From JAICQM01 sp963781555 (GTDB taxonomy: Bacteria > Chloroflexota > Limnocylindria > QHBO01): a DNA stretch of 64,000 nt. Both the position numbers and the translations under genes were made by a program. Below are positions 26,342-35,700 of this stretch, piece after piece (position 1 is the stretch's first letter; every line of letters begins with the position of its first letter). The notes below the pieces were generated by a model. It saw only the letters and a program-made list of their open reading frames with translations, did no database searches and was not told the DNA's origin. The DNA is taken from positions 85,086 through 149,085 of the forward strand of contig CAWAGB010000004.1 in the NCBI GenBank assembly GCA_963781555.1, given 5' to 3'.

Positions 26342-27456
26342 CAGTCGCCGCGCGCCAGCATTCGGCGGTACAGGTCCCCGATCGCCGCCGCGCAATCGTC
26401 CCACGACGGCTGCCGGGCGGGCCGGCGGGGACCCGCCTGGATCTCGGCGGTCAGCGCCGCGGCGACCTGCTCGGGCGTTGCGTCCGGCCCCACCCCCCTC
26501 GCATCCCCGCGCCCGACCAGGTCGTGGAGGGCGGTGGCATCCGTGACCACCAACGGTCGACCCAGCGCGGCAGCTTCCACCGCCGCCAGGCCGTGGGACT
26601 CGTACTCGCTGAGGACGGCCACCACGTCGGCGTCGCCGAGCGCGTCCGCCATCGCCTGCCGGTCCGCCGGGTCGATGCGCTCGATGGAGACCCGCCCGGC
26701 CACGCCGAGCGCTGCTGCCTGCTGCCGCAGCGCTGCTTCCTCCCTCCCTGAACCGATGATCGACAGTCGCGCGGCGGGATGATGGGCCAGGACGAACGGG
26801 AGGGCGGCCAGCACGCGGTGATGGCCCTTGTACCGCTCCAGCCGGCCAACGGTCAGGATGACCGGCCCGGAACGCGCGGACTGTCCCGGCCGCGGCGCGG
26901 GCAGGTCCGTGCCGTTCGGGATGATCTCGAAGCGGTCTCGGGCCAGCCGGAACCTGACCGCGGCCTCATCCCGTTCGAACCGGGAGACGGCGACCAGGCG
27001 GCGGGCATTCCGCAGCAGCGGTCGCAGGATCAGCCGCTGCGGGACGCGAATCGCGCGTTGCACCGCCGACACATCCCCACCGGTGTGCAGCGAGACGACG
27101 TACGGGAGCCCAGCTCGCGTGGCAGCCAGCATGCCGAGCGGTGGTACGAGCGTGTGCGATCCCTGGAAATGGGCGAGGTCCCATGCCCCGCCCACGATCG
27201 CACCCGCCAGTCGAGGCGCGAGGTACAGGTCTCCGCCAGGTGGGTAGGCAGGCACACGCAGGACCGTCACGCCATCGGGGCGCACTTCATGCGGGGGAAG
27301 CTCGCCGGAGGGGTCGGTGGTCAGGACGGTGATGCTCCAGGCTCCGGCGAGCCGGTTCACCACCTCCTGGGTATGGGTCTCGACGCCACCGATGTACGGC
27401 GGGAACGTGGTCGCGACCTGCAGGATGCGGTGGCGAGCGGCGCGGGATCCGATCAG
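26341..27456 (-). CDS. Glycosyltransferase family 4 with probable CTG start
   Basis: The conserved GT4 N-terminus RILQVATTFPPYIGGVETHTQEVVNRL is fully encoded, but the only ATG/GTG/TTG in frame after the preceding in-frame stop are GTG codons inside it (27366 and 27363). A CTG at 27456 overlaps the upstream stop as CTGA, exactly where the neighbouring genes use ATGA or GTGA, giving 371 residues. The donor domain has VILTVGRLERYKGHHRVLAAL and LSEYESHGLAAVEAAALGRP (E-x7-E). Function: sugar transfer in glycan assembly, donor unknown. Either a CTG start is used or one base is wrong; starting at GTG 27363 would delete the acceptor-binding loop. Confidence 0.82.
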   Translation of the reverse strand: MIGSRAARHRILQVATTFPPYIGGVETHTQEVVNRLAGAWSITVLTTDPSGELPPHEVRPDGVTVLRVPAYPPGGDLYLAPRLAGAIVGGAWDLAHFQGSHTLVPPLGMLAATRAGLPYVVSLHTGGDVSAVQRAIRVPQRLILRPLLRNARRLVAVSRFERDEAAVRFRLARDRFEIIPNGTDLPAPRPGQSARSGPVILTVGRLERYKGHHRVLAALPFVLAHHPAARLSIIGSGREEAALRQQAAALGVAGRVSIERIDPADRQAMADALGDADVVAVLSEYESHGLAAVEAAALGRPLVVTDATALHDLVGRGDARGVGPDATPEQVAAALTAEIQAGPRRPARQPSWDDCAAAIGDLYRRMLARGD

Positions 27457-28631
27457 CGTCGTGCTCCGCGCACGGCGGCGAACAGTTCGTCATACGCGCC
27501 GAGCGTGGCCTCCCAGGTCTGCGGGTGCGGGTAGGGCCCGCCGGTCATGCGCCCGGCGCGGCCGACCGCCTCGGCCAGCGCATCCACGTCACCGGGCTCG
27601 GTGAGGACCGCCCCGCGATACCCCTCCACCGATTCGGCGAGCCCACCGACCGCGGTGACCACCAGGGGCCGTCCGAAGCCCATCGCCACGTGCACGGGCC
27701 CGCTGATCGCGGAGCGCCGGTACGGCAATGCCACGATGTCGGCCCCCTCGAAGATCGGCGCCACCTCGTCGTCATGCACATAGCGGTTGACGAACGTGAT
27801 GCGCTGCCGCCACCTGCTGGCCGCCATCAGCTCGGAAGGGAGCGACCACCCCTCCCACGTCTCCCCCACCACGGTGAGCCAGTAGCCATCAGGGGATCGA
27901 TCGCAGAGCAGCTCGAAGGCTTGCACGAGGTCCTCGAGCCCCTTGAACGGGCGAATGATGCCGAAGAAGAGGATGTTGCGTGCGTCCGGCGGGGCCTCGC
28001 GCCAGACGCTCACCTCTCCGCCACCCCGCGTGTAGTGGTCGTGCGGGCCGTGCGGCAGCACTCGGCGCGGACCGCGGGGGAGCCGGTATCTGCCGCTGAC
28101 GGCGGTCACCTCGGATCGGGCGTGGAAGGCGAACCCATCACTCAGCCGCAGGATGGCCGGCGCCATGACGCGGACGTAGGTGCCCGCGAGGGGCACCCGA
28201 TCCTCCGCGGTATCGAGCCCCTCGTGGAACTCCACGATGACCCGGGCCCCGAGGATGCGCGCCACCAGGACGATGGCCAGGTACGAATGGAAGACGGTGC
28301 CCGTCCACCATTGGAGGATCACGACGTCAGGACGCTCGCGCACCAGGAAGCCGATGGCGCGCAGCATGGAGGGCAGCCAGAACCAGTCGATGCCGTCGAA
28401 GACGCGAACCTGCGGGTCGTACGCAAGGCGGTCGAGCTGCTTCCCTACGCGCGCGTGGCCGGGATAGAGACGCGCCGGGAGGAGCTGCCGCATCAGGATC
28501 ACCGACACTCGGTGATGGGTGGCCAGGGCATTGGCCAGCCGATTGGTATAGACGCTGATGCCGCTGAGGAAGCGCGTTCCCGACCCCACCACGCATACGC
28601 GGAGCGGCGGGTGCGGCTGGCCGGCGCTCAT
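27453..28631 (-). CDS. Glycosyltransferase family 4
   Basis: 392 residues. The N-terminal GSGTRFLSGISVYTNRLANAL contains the acceptor-side glycine loop, and the C-terminal half has NILFFGIIRPFKGLEDLVQAFELL and ALPYRRSAISGPVHVAMGFGRP, where the usual donor-site E-x7-E region is partly replaced. The protein resembles plant-like or capsule GT4 enzymes with a GIIRPYKG motif (for example mannosyltransferases). The ATG overlaps the stop of gmhB (ATGA, 28628-28631). It belongs to the operon that makes activated heptose, so a heptosyltransferase role for one of the three GT4 enzymes is plausible, but which one is not shown. Confidence 0.88.
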   Translation of the reverse strand: MSAGQPHPPLRVCVVGSGTRFLSGISVYTNRLANALATHHRVSVILMRQLLPARLYPGHARVGKQLDRLAYDPQVRVFDGIDWFWLPSMLRAIGFLVRERPDVVILQWWTGTVFHSYLAIVLVARILGARVIVEFHEGLDTAEDRVPLAGTYVRVMAPAILRLSDGFAFHARSEVTAVSGRYRLPRGPRRVLPHGPHDHYTRGGGEVSVWREAPPDARNILFFGIIRPFKGLEDLVQAFELLCDRSPDGYWLTVVGETWEGWSLPSELMAASRWRQRITFVNRYVHDDEVAPIFEGADIVALPYRRSAISGPVHVAMGFGRPLVVTAVGGLAESVEGYRGAVLTEPGDVDALAEAVGRAGRMTGGPYPHPQTWEATLGAYDELFAAVRGARR

Positions 28632-29203
28632 GCCGCGCCGAGACCGAAGCCGTCGCGAACCAGCGACGCCAGCGAGTCGAACCGGCCCGCGACGGGGAGG
28701 CCGAGCTCGCGGGCACGCGCATCGAGCGCATCGCGCTCCGCGTCGGCCACGATCGCATACGCGTCGATCCCCATGCGCGCGGCCGCCTCCAGGTCGCTGA
28801 GGGCATCCCCCGCCATGGCGCTGCGCGAGCGCTCGAGATCGGGATGTTCATCGAACGCCCGCACGAAGAGGCCGATGCCGGGCTTGCGACAGTCGCAGGT
28901 GCCCTCCTCGTGGACGCAGGCATACACGCCGCCCAGCGTGACCCCGACGCCGGCGAGATCGTCCCGCATCCGATCGTGGATCGCGGCGAGGTCCGCCTCG
29001 TCCATCAGCCCGCGCGCCACCCCGCGCTGGTTCGTCACCACGAAGAGACGGACGCCATGCCGGGCGAGGGCCGCCATCGCGTGCAACACGCCGGGCAGCC
29101 ATACGAAGGTATCTGGCGAGGTGATGTAGCCACCTGTCGCCGCCTTCCGGTTGAGGACGCCATCACGATCCAGGAAGAGCACCGCGGGCACCGGCCCGCT
29201 CAT
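28628..29203 (-). CDS. gmhB: D-glycero-D-manno-heptose-1,7-bisphosphate 7-phosphatase
   Basis: 191-residue HAD-IIIA phosphatase. It has DRDGVLN (nucleophile and acid Asp), TNQRGVARG (motif II), the zinc loop CVHEEGTCDCRKP and the late acidic motif MAGDALSDLEAA. It removes the 7-phosphate from heptose bisphosphate before nucleotide activation. The ATG at 29203 overlaps the gmhA stop (ATGA). With gmhA, hddA and hddC in the same operon it completes the route from sedoheptulose 7-phosphate to nucleotide-activated D-glycero-D-manno-heptose. The sedoheptulose 7-phosphate would come from the transketolase and transaldolase encoded 20 kb away. Confidence 0.9.
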   Translation of the reverse strand: MSGPVPAVLFLDRDGVLNRKAATGGYITSPDTFVWLPGVLHAMAALARHGVRLFVVTNQRGVARGLMDEADLAAIHDRMRDDLAGVGVTLGGVYACVHEEGTCDCRKPGIGLFVRAFDEHPDLERSRSAMAGDALSDLEAAARMGIDAYAIVADAERDALDARARELGLPVAGRFDSLASLVRDGFGLGAA

Positions 29204-29805
29204 GCAGGTTCGCTCTCCCCGAACAGCACGGCCTCGATGCCCTGGCACCACAGGTGGCCGAGCAGAAGGTGCGCCTCCTGGATGCGCGGGGTCTCGTCGG
29301 ACTGGACGCGGACGGGAATGTCGACCTCCGCCGCCAGGCGGCCGCCGTCGCGGCCGGTCATCCCGATCGTGAGCATCCCCATCCGGCGTGCGGTTCGCAC
29401 GCCCTCCAGCACGTTCTCCGCGTTCCCGCTGGTGGACAGGCCGATGGCGGCGTCGCCGGCACGCCCGTAGGCTTCCACCTGTCGAGAGAAAACGTCCTTG
29501 AACTCGTAGTCGTTGCCGATCGCGGTCAGGGCGGAGGTGTTGACGGTCAGCGGCAGGGCCGGTAGCGCGCGGCGGTGGAAGTAGAAGCGGCCAACCAGCT
29601 CGGTGGCGATGTGCTGCGCGTCACCGGCGCTCCCGCCGTTGCCGAAGATCAGCAGCTTGCCGTCCGCAGCGAACACGTCGACGAGGCGGCGGATGACATC
29701 GCGATGCGTGGCCAGCTCCCCGAGAAGCGATTCGCGCACCCTGACGCTCTCGCGGATCCCGTGACCGACCATCTCCTCGAGGTCGTGATCGTTATGTGGC
29801 GCCAT
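29200..29805 (-). CDS. gmhA: Sedoheptulose 7-phosphate isomerase (phosphoheptose isomerase)
   Basis: 201-residue SIS-domain protein. GKLLIFGNGGSAGDAQHIATELVGRF is the family signature for the sugar-phosphate site, followed by LSTSGNAENVLEG and the C-terminal IQEAHLLLGHLWCQGIE with catalytic Glu/His. It converts sedoheptulose 7-phosphate to D-glycero-D-manno-heptose 7-phosphate. ATG 29805 was chosen for the normal length; it overlaps the end of the kinase gene by 14 bases. Confidence 0.93.
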   Translation of the reverse strand: MAPHNDHDLEEMVGHGIRESVRVRESLLGELATHRDVIRRLVDVFAADGKLLIFGNGGSAGDAQHIATELVGRFYFHRRALPALPLTVNTSALTAIGNDYEFKDVFSRQVEAYGRAGDAAIGLSTSGNAENVLEGVRTARRMGMLTIGMTGRDGGRLAAEVDIPVRVQSDETPRIQEAHLLLGHLWCQGIEAVLFGESEPA

Positions 29806-30811
29806 TGACCCTCCACGTCTGCAGGCCGGCCGGCTCGAAGCCGAAGGTGGCAACCGTGCACCCCGCGGCGGTCAGCTTCTCGGCGATGAGATGCTTCCGC
29901 TCGAACGGACAGTAAAGCAGCATGTAGCCGCCACCGCCGGCACCGGTGATCTTGCCGCCCAGGGCACCTTCACGCCGGGCAATCGCGTAGAGATCGTCGA
30001 GCGAGGAGTGGGAGATTCGATCCGACATCCGCTTCTTCTGCTCCCACTCGTCATGCAGGAGCGCCCCGAAATGGTCCAGGCGCCGATGAAGCAGGGCGTT
30101 CTTCATCTCCCCGGCCAGCAGCTTGAGCTGACGCAGCGCGTCGCGACTGTCCGTGTTCCCGCTGCGGAAGCGATCCACCTGGTCGCTGATGATGTTGGCC
30201 GAGAGGCGCACCTGCCCGGTGAACACCAGCAGGAGGTTGTACTGCAGCTCGTTGATCGTGGCTTCAGGCACCCGCAGCGGGTTCACCACCACCCGCTCGG
30301 GGAGGAACTCGATGAAGTTGAATCCCCCGAACGCCGCGGCATAGTGGTCCTGAAGGCCGCCGGGAATACCAAGATCGAAACGCTCGATGACGTGCGCAAG
30401 ATCTGCCGTCTCGTAGTCGGTCATGCGCGTCCCACGCATCTCCGCCAGCAGGCCCACGAGGCAGACGATCATGGCCGATGACGCCCCCAGGCCCGAGCCT
30501 GGCGGCGCATCGGAGTGGAGGAAGAGATCGAAGCCGGTCTCCCCGTCCCCCATCTTCATGATGGCCGCCTTGACGAGGTCCAGGTTGCCGTCGAGAACGA
30601 GCCGATCGGATGCGGAGTAGCTCTCGCGCAGCCCGTAATCAAGCGATTCGATCCGAATCTCGCGATCGTCCCGGACGCTCAGTGAACCGTACGCGTAACG
30701 GGTGATCGTGGCGGAGAGGACGCAACCACCCTCTTCCTGCCAGAACGGCGGTACGTCCGTCCCGCCGCCGGCGAAGCTGATGCGCAATGGAGCTCTGGCG
30801 CGAATCAGCAT
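29792..30811 (-). CDS. hddA: D-glycero-D-manno-heptose 7-phosphate kinase (GHMP kinase)
   Basis: 339 residues. The N-terminal RARAPLRISFAGGGTDVPPFW is the HddA/GHMP motif 1, DAPPGSGLGASSAMIVCLVGLL is the ATP-binding loop, and GKITGAGGGGYMLLYC is motif 3. It phosphorylates C1 of heptose 7-phosphate. In Aneurinibacillus-type S-layer glycan pathways HddA pairs with HddC to give GDP-D-alpha-D-heptose. The start overlaps the end of hddC by seven bases. Related kinases act on fucose, so substrate assignment rests on the gmhA/gmhB neighbours. Confidence 0.9.
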   Translation of the reverse strand: MLIRARAPLRISFAGGGTDVPPFWQEEGGCVLSATITRYAYGSLSVRDDREIRIESLDYGLRESYSASDRLVLDGNLDLVKAAIMKMGDGETGFDLFLHSDAPPGSGLGASSAMIVCLVGLLAEMRGTRMTDYETADLAHVIERFDLGIPGGLQDHYAAAFGGFNFIEFLPERVVVNPLRVPEATINELQYNLLLVFTGQVRLSANIISDQVDRFRSGNTDSRDALRQLKLLAGEMKNALLHRRLDHFGALLHDEWEQKKRMSDRISHSSLDDLYAIARREGALGGKITGAGGGGYMLLYCPFERKHLIAEKLTAAGCTVATFGFEPAGLQTWRVNGAT

Positions 30812-31518
30812 GGCTGGAGGGTGGCCAGATCCACCAGCATGCGGTCGGCGCGCGCCGCGCCGAGCGCCTCGGGCGTACCGATGTCGACCATGCGCCCGGT
30901 AACCGGGAGTCCCCCGAGGCGTCCGTCGGTGAGCATGGGAAACACGTCGCGCTCGAGCGACGCCGGGCCCGGCGGCATCTGCTCGATCAGCCGTCGCTCG
31001 ACGAGATAGACGCCGGCGTTCACCTGCCCGGCACCCGACCCGATCTTCTCGTCGAACCTGGTGATCCGTCCGTCCGGCCCGAGCACCACGGAGCCGAAGC
31101 GGGACGGGTCTTCGACCGACACGAGTACGAGCGTCGCGAGCGATCCGAGCCGCGCATGCAGCTTCGCTAGGGCCGCGACGTCGAAGTCGACGAAGGAGTC
31201 GCCGTTGCAGATGAGCACGGACCCGCCGCTGATGAGCGGCAGGGCATTTCGTACCGCGCCACCCGTCCCGAGCTGCCGATTCTCGAGCGCATAGGCGATG
31301 CGCACGCCGAAGGCCGAGCCATCGCCGAAGTGTGCGCGGACGCGCCCCGCCAGATGGCCCACGCACAGCACCACATCGCTGATGCCCTGGCCGGCCAGGT
31401 AGCGGATCTGGAGCTCGAGGAACGGGCGACCGGCAATCTCGAGCATCGGCTTGGGGGTATCGGCAGCGAGCGACCCGAGACGGGTCCCGAGCCCGCCGGC
31501 GAGGATGAGGGTCTGCAT
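30805..31518 (-). CDS. hddC: Heptose 1-phosphate nucleotidyltransferase
   Basis: 237-residue sugar nucleotidyltransferase with LILAGGLGTRLGSLAADTPKPM (nucleotide loop with the signature Lys), VLICNGDSFVDFD (metal-binding Asp) and VNAGVYLVERRLIEQM. It activates heptose 1-phosphate with an NTP, probably GTP as in HddC, though the base cannot be read from sequence with certainty. It is the final step of the four-enzyme pathway encoded in consecutive overlapping genes. It starts 46 bases after the GT2 gene stop. Confidence 0.87.
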   Translation of the reverse strand: MQTLILAGGLGTRLGSLAADTPKPMLEIAGRPFLELQIRYLAGQGISDVVLCVGHLAGRVRAHFGDGSAFGVRIAYALENRQLGTGGAVRNALPLISGGSVLICNGDSFVDFDVAALAKLHARLGSLATLVLVSVEDPSRFGSVVLGPDGRITRFDEKIGSGAGQVNAGVYLVERRLIEQMPPGPASLERDVFPMLTDGRLGGLPVTGRMVDIGTPEALGAARADRMLVDLATLQPC

Positions 31519-31564
31519 GAGGTCAGGAGCCTACCGCATGGCGGCGGCGTGGTCCCCGGGACTT

Positions 31565-32377
31565 TCAGGCCAGCTCGGCGGGTTCCGTGATCGGGTCGGC
31601 CAGGTCGAGGCGCGTGACGAAGCGCTCGCGGAGCAGACGGCCGAGGATCTTGAAGCCATCGCGCACCGCGTTCAGGTTCGAGTTGCCATACATGCGAGGC
31701 GACTCGAAGCTTGGTACCTCGACCACCCGCAGTCCGGCGCGGCTCGCCTGAGCAACGAGCTGCGCCTCGATGTCGAAGCCGTCCGCGGAAAGGTCCATCC
31801 GCTCGAGCGCCGATCGACGGAACCCAACGTAGCCATAGCAGAGGTCCGTGTACGAGGTGCCGTACATCAGGTTGGTCACGAACAGCAGGAGGCGATTGCC
31901 CATACGGCGCACATCCGTGATGTCGGACGAGCCGCCGCCCGCCATGAAGCGCGAGCCCTTGGCAAGGTCATGACCCTGCATGAGGTGCTGCACGAACGAG
32001 TCGATCTCGGAGGGGTGCATGCTGCCGTCCGCGTCGAGCATGACGATGATCTCGCCGGAGGCAGCCGCGAAGCCGCTGCGGAGAGCGATGCCCTTGCCTC
32101 GCCGATCCTCGTGCACGACCACCAGGTCGGGCTTCACCATCTGGGCGATCTCGATGGTCTGGTCATGCGACAGGCCGTCCACGAGGACGATCTCATCGAC
32201 GGAGTCGGGGATGCGGCGCAGCACCCATTCGATGTTGCGCGACTCATTCTTGGCCGGCAGCACCACCGAAACCGTGGGCCGTGGAGTGGCCCCATGGTGG
32301 TCTGCTTCAACCGGGGTGGCAGCATCAAGGCCGTTCATCGCGGGCAGCGATGCGATGCGTTCGTTCAGGAGTGCCAT
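31565..32377 (-). CDS. Glycosyltransferase family 2 (DPM1/GtrB-like)
   Basis: 270 residues, GT-A fold: VSVVLPAKNESRNIEWVLRRIP, EIVLVDGLSHDQT, EDRRGKGIALRSGF and IIVMLDADGSMHP (DxD-type metal site). GSRFMAGGGSSDITDVRRMGNRLL and YTDLCYGYVGFRR match dolichol/polyprenyl-phosphate sugar synthases. It lacks the C-terminal membrane helices of GtrB. It may make a polyprenyl-phosphate sugar or start the glycan. ATG 32377 was chosen because AGGGGA lies seven bases upstream; ATG 32464 would add unconserved residues. This is the first gene of the ten-gene operon running to 22525. Confidence 0.85.
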   Translation of the reverse strand: MALLNERIASLPAMNGLDAATPVEADHHGATPRPTVSVVLPAKNESRNIEWVLRRIPDSVDEIVLVDGLSHDQTIEIAQMVKPDLVVVHEDRRGKGIALRSGFAAASGEIIVMLDADGSMHPSEIDSFVQHLMQGHDLAKGSRFMAGGGSSDITDVRRMGNRLLLFVTNLMYGTSYTDLCYGYVGFRRSALERMDLSADGFDIEAQLVAQASRAGLRVVEVPSFESPRMYGNSNLNAVRDGFKILGRLLRERFVTRLDLADPITEPAELA

Positions 32378-32743
32378 CCGTCTTCCCCTCACGATCTGGC
32401 TTTGCGATCCACGGGAAGGTGGATGTAGGCGCGGGATGATTTGGATATGACTGCGCCCGGACACTCGCTTATCGGCGAGTTATCAGCGTGTTATCGGGCA
32501 CTTCGCAAGGTAGTACGAAGGAACTAGGACGGTCAATGACTTGGGGCCTGCTTTCGGTGCCGGATTCGTTGACAGACAGCACCAATAGTGCGGTTCACGG
32601 CGGTACGGGGGGGTTACGTGTATTGCCGAAGGTACTGGCCCGGCGTACAGTGCGACGAGCCCTCATTCACGGTGCCGCCTGCGTGCCATGCGCACGAGCA
32701 AGGGGGAGCGCCACCAATAATTCATCCTGGAGCACCCGCCGCC
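32378..32743. other. Divergent intergenic region (366 bases)
   Basis: This is the longest gene-free stretch in the window. It separates the glycan operon (minus) from the 1169-residue secreted protein (plus). It holds the Shine-Dalgarno of the GT2 gene, three 11-base direct repeats at 32469-32501, and a TTGACA (32569-32574) without a convincing -10 at normal spacing. I see no RNA gene or conserved open frame; the base composition is less GC-rich than the genes around it. Confidence 0.6.
32469..32501. promoter_or_regulatory. Three tandem 11-base repeats, probable regulator binding site
   Basis: TTATCGGCGAG, TTATCAGCGTG and TTATCGGGCAC follow each other without gaps. The 11-base period places all three on one face of the helix, as in sites for OmpR/PhoB-type response regulators. 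The position between the glycan operon and the secreted-protein gene suggests joint control. Confidence 0.55.
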
Positions 32744-35700
32744 ATGTCTGCCCGCATCTCCTCCGCCCTTCTCGCCCTGCTCTTTGCGGTCGTCACCGCG
32801 CAGCTCACCGTTGGCACGGCCGCGGCGCGCCCCGCTGCGGAGCAGCGCGGCACCCTGTCCGCCCCTGCCCGGACTGCCGCCGGCCAGCTGTTCTCGGCGA
32901 CCCTGCGACTCCCCGCCTCAGTGGCGGCGGTCGACGGCCGGATCAGCTACCAGAGCGCCAGCGCGGAGCTCATCGGTCTCGCGCCCGCGGGCGCGGGACG
33001 TGCGTTCCGGCCGGTCACCTCGGCCGACGGCGCCGCGTTCGGTGCCTACGGGCTGTCGGCAAACGGCGGCGTGACGGCACTCGACCTGGTGGTCGATCCG
33101 CTCGCCGAGGGACGTCTGCAGCTGCGTGTCGTCATCGACACGGCTGTCGACGCCACGGGTGCGGCCGTGCCGCTCCAGCAGTCCGAGTTCGTGGCCACGG
33201 TCGCGGTCGGCGATGCGAGCGGGGTCCTGGTGGCACCGAAGTTCAAGGATCGGCAGAAGCCGAGCCGCGGGCCGTCCAAGGCCCGCGAGCTCCAGGCCGA
33301 CGGCCGCTTCGACAAGGTCGACCTCGACGCAGCGCGCCAGGGCTGGGACCAGACTCGTGAGGAGACCCTCACGTCGGGAGCGGTGTGCGGGGCCGCAGCG
33401 ACGCGGGATCCCAACGGCGATGGATGCTCCGACATCGCCGACGTGCAGACCATGCTCTCCGTCCAGGGACAGGTCACTGGCGCGGTCGCGGCTGCCGCCG
33501 CATTCGTCTTCACCGTGACCGATAACGGCGACACGCCCGATGCCACGCCCGGAAACGGCATCTGCGCGGACTCCGCCGGCCGCTGCACACTCCGCGCGGC
33601 AATGGCTGAGGCGAACTGGCATGCCGGGGACGACCGCATCGAATTTGCGATCCCCGGGACGGCACCCATCCTGATCCAGGCCGCCAGCCAGCTGCCGAAC
33701 ATCAGCCAGCGCACCGGCACGCTCACCATCGACGCGTACACCCAGCCGGGCGCAAGGGTCAACACATCCACCACCAGCTCGAACGCGATTCCAGGCATCG
33801 AGCTGCGTGGGCCCGGGGCGTCCACCAAGGCCCTCGGCTTCTACATCACGAGCGGCAACAATGAGATCCGTGGGCTCGCCATGAACAACTGGTACAACGC
33901 CATCTTCATCGACGGGCCGGATGCGGGAGGCAATCGCATCGTCGGGAACTGGATCGGCTTCCGCGGTGACGGCACGACGGTCGGGGGCGCCCATTTCAAC
34001 ATCGTCCTGAACACCGGTGCCCACGACAACATCATCGGATCGCCCGACGCGGCTGACCGCAACGTGTCCGGCGGGGCTACGCATGGCATCGAGGAGTACG
34101 GGCCGGGGACGGCGCGCAACATCATCCAGAACAACCTCCTCTGCATGCGTCCCAACGGCACCTCGACGGCGAGCTGCTCCACGGGCATCGACCACAACTT
34201 TGGGCCGAAGGACGGGCTCATCGGCGGGCCGGGCGCGAATGAGCGCAACGTCATCGGCCCAACGAGCCTGCAGGGCATCGAGTTCTCACACGGCTGGGAT
34301 CCGGCGATTGGCTCCGCAAACGGCAGCACGCCGACCTACCAGATCAACGGGCATCGCGTCATCGGCAACTGGGTCGGCTTCCGCGGGGACGGCCACTACT
34401 CGTCGACCTTCCGCTCCGCAACCAGCAACCCGGGCGGCGGCGACAACGGCCAGGCGATCAACGTGTACGACGGGTCGAACAACAACCTGCTCGAGGCCAA
34501 CTACATCGCCTCGAACTACGACGGCATCCAGTTCGCCTCGGCAAACGCATTGTCGAACATCGCACGCGGCAACTTCATCGGCATCTCGCCGTTCGGCGAG
34601 GCCGCTCCGCTGACCCGCTGGGGTATCAAGATCCGCCTGGCCACGCGCCTTCACGACCTGGAGGACAACATCATCGCGAATGCCACTCTCGGCGGCATCA
34701 ACGTGATCAATAACAGCACCGGCGTGAAGATGTCGAGAAACATCATCACCACATCCGGCTGGGCGATCGACCTGTACGGGGTGGCGGGTCCTGATCCCAA
34801 TGACGTGGGCGACGCGGACACGGGCGCGAACACGTTGCTCAACACGCCCGAGATCACGTCAGCCACCACCACCCTGGTCAGCGGCACCGGCCTGCCAAAC
34901 GCCGTCGTCGAGGTGTTCCGGGCCACCCGGGCAACCGGCCAGTTCGGCATGCCGGACAAGTTCCTGGGCAGTGCCTCCGTGGCGGCGAACGGCACCTGGA
35001 ACGTGCCGGTCACCGCGCTCGTCGGCGACCGCGTCACGAGCCTCCAGATTCGCAGCGGCCGCGACACATCCGAGCTGTCTGCGAACGCGTTGGTGTCGCT
35101 CGGCACGCCGAACAACCCGCCGACGGCCGGGTTCACGTACTCCTGCACACAGCTGTACTGCAGCTTCACCGACGCTTCCACCGACTCGGATGGCACGATT
35201 GCCAGCCGCAGCTGGAACTTCGGGGACGGCACCGCAACCTCGAGCGCGACCAACCCGGGCCACACCTACGCGGCCAACGGCACCTATTCGGTGACCCTGA
35301 CCGTGACCGATAACGGTGGCCAGGTCGACACCGAGACGCAGAGCGTCAGCGCCGCCAAGGCCAACGTGGCGCCTACGGCGAACTTCACGTTCCTGTGCAG
35401 CGAGCTGGCGTGCGACTTCACCGACACCTCGACCGATTCGGATGGCACGATCGCCAGCCGCAGCTGGTCGTTCGGCGACGGTGGGACGTCCACTGCCACC
35501 AACCCGAGCCACACCTTCCCGGCGTCCAACACCTACTCGGTGAGCCTGACGGTCACCGATAACGGCGGACTGACCGCAACCTCGACCCAGAGCGTCACCG
35601 TCGCACAGGCGAACGTGCTGGCGCGTGACACCTTCAGCCGCACCACGGCCTCCGGCTGGGGCAGCGCGGACGTCGGCGGCACGTGGACAACGACGGCCAC

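Noticed and set aside
32569..32574. TTGACA as a full promoter for the 1169-residue protein
   Set aside because: The -35 match is exact, but no acceptable -10 lies 16-19 bases downstream, so I did not annotate it as a promoter.
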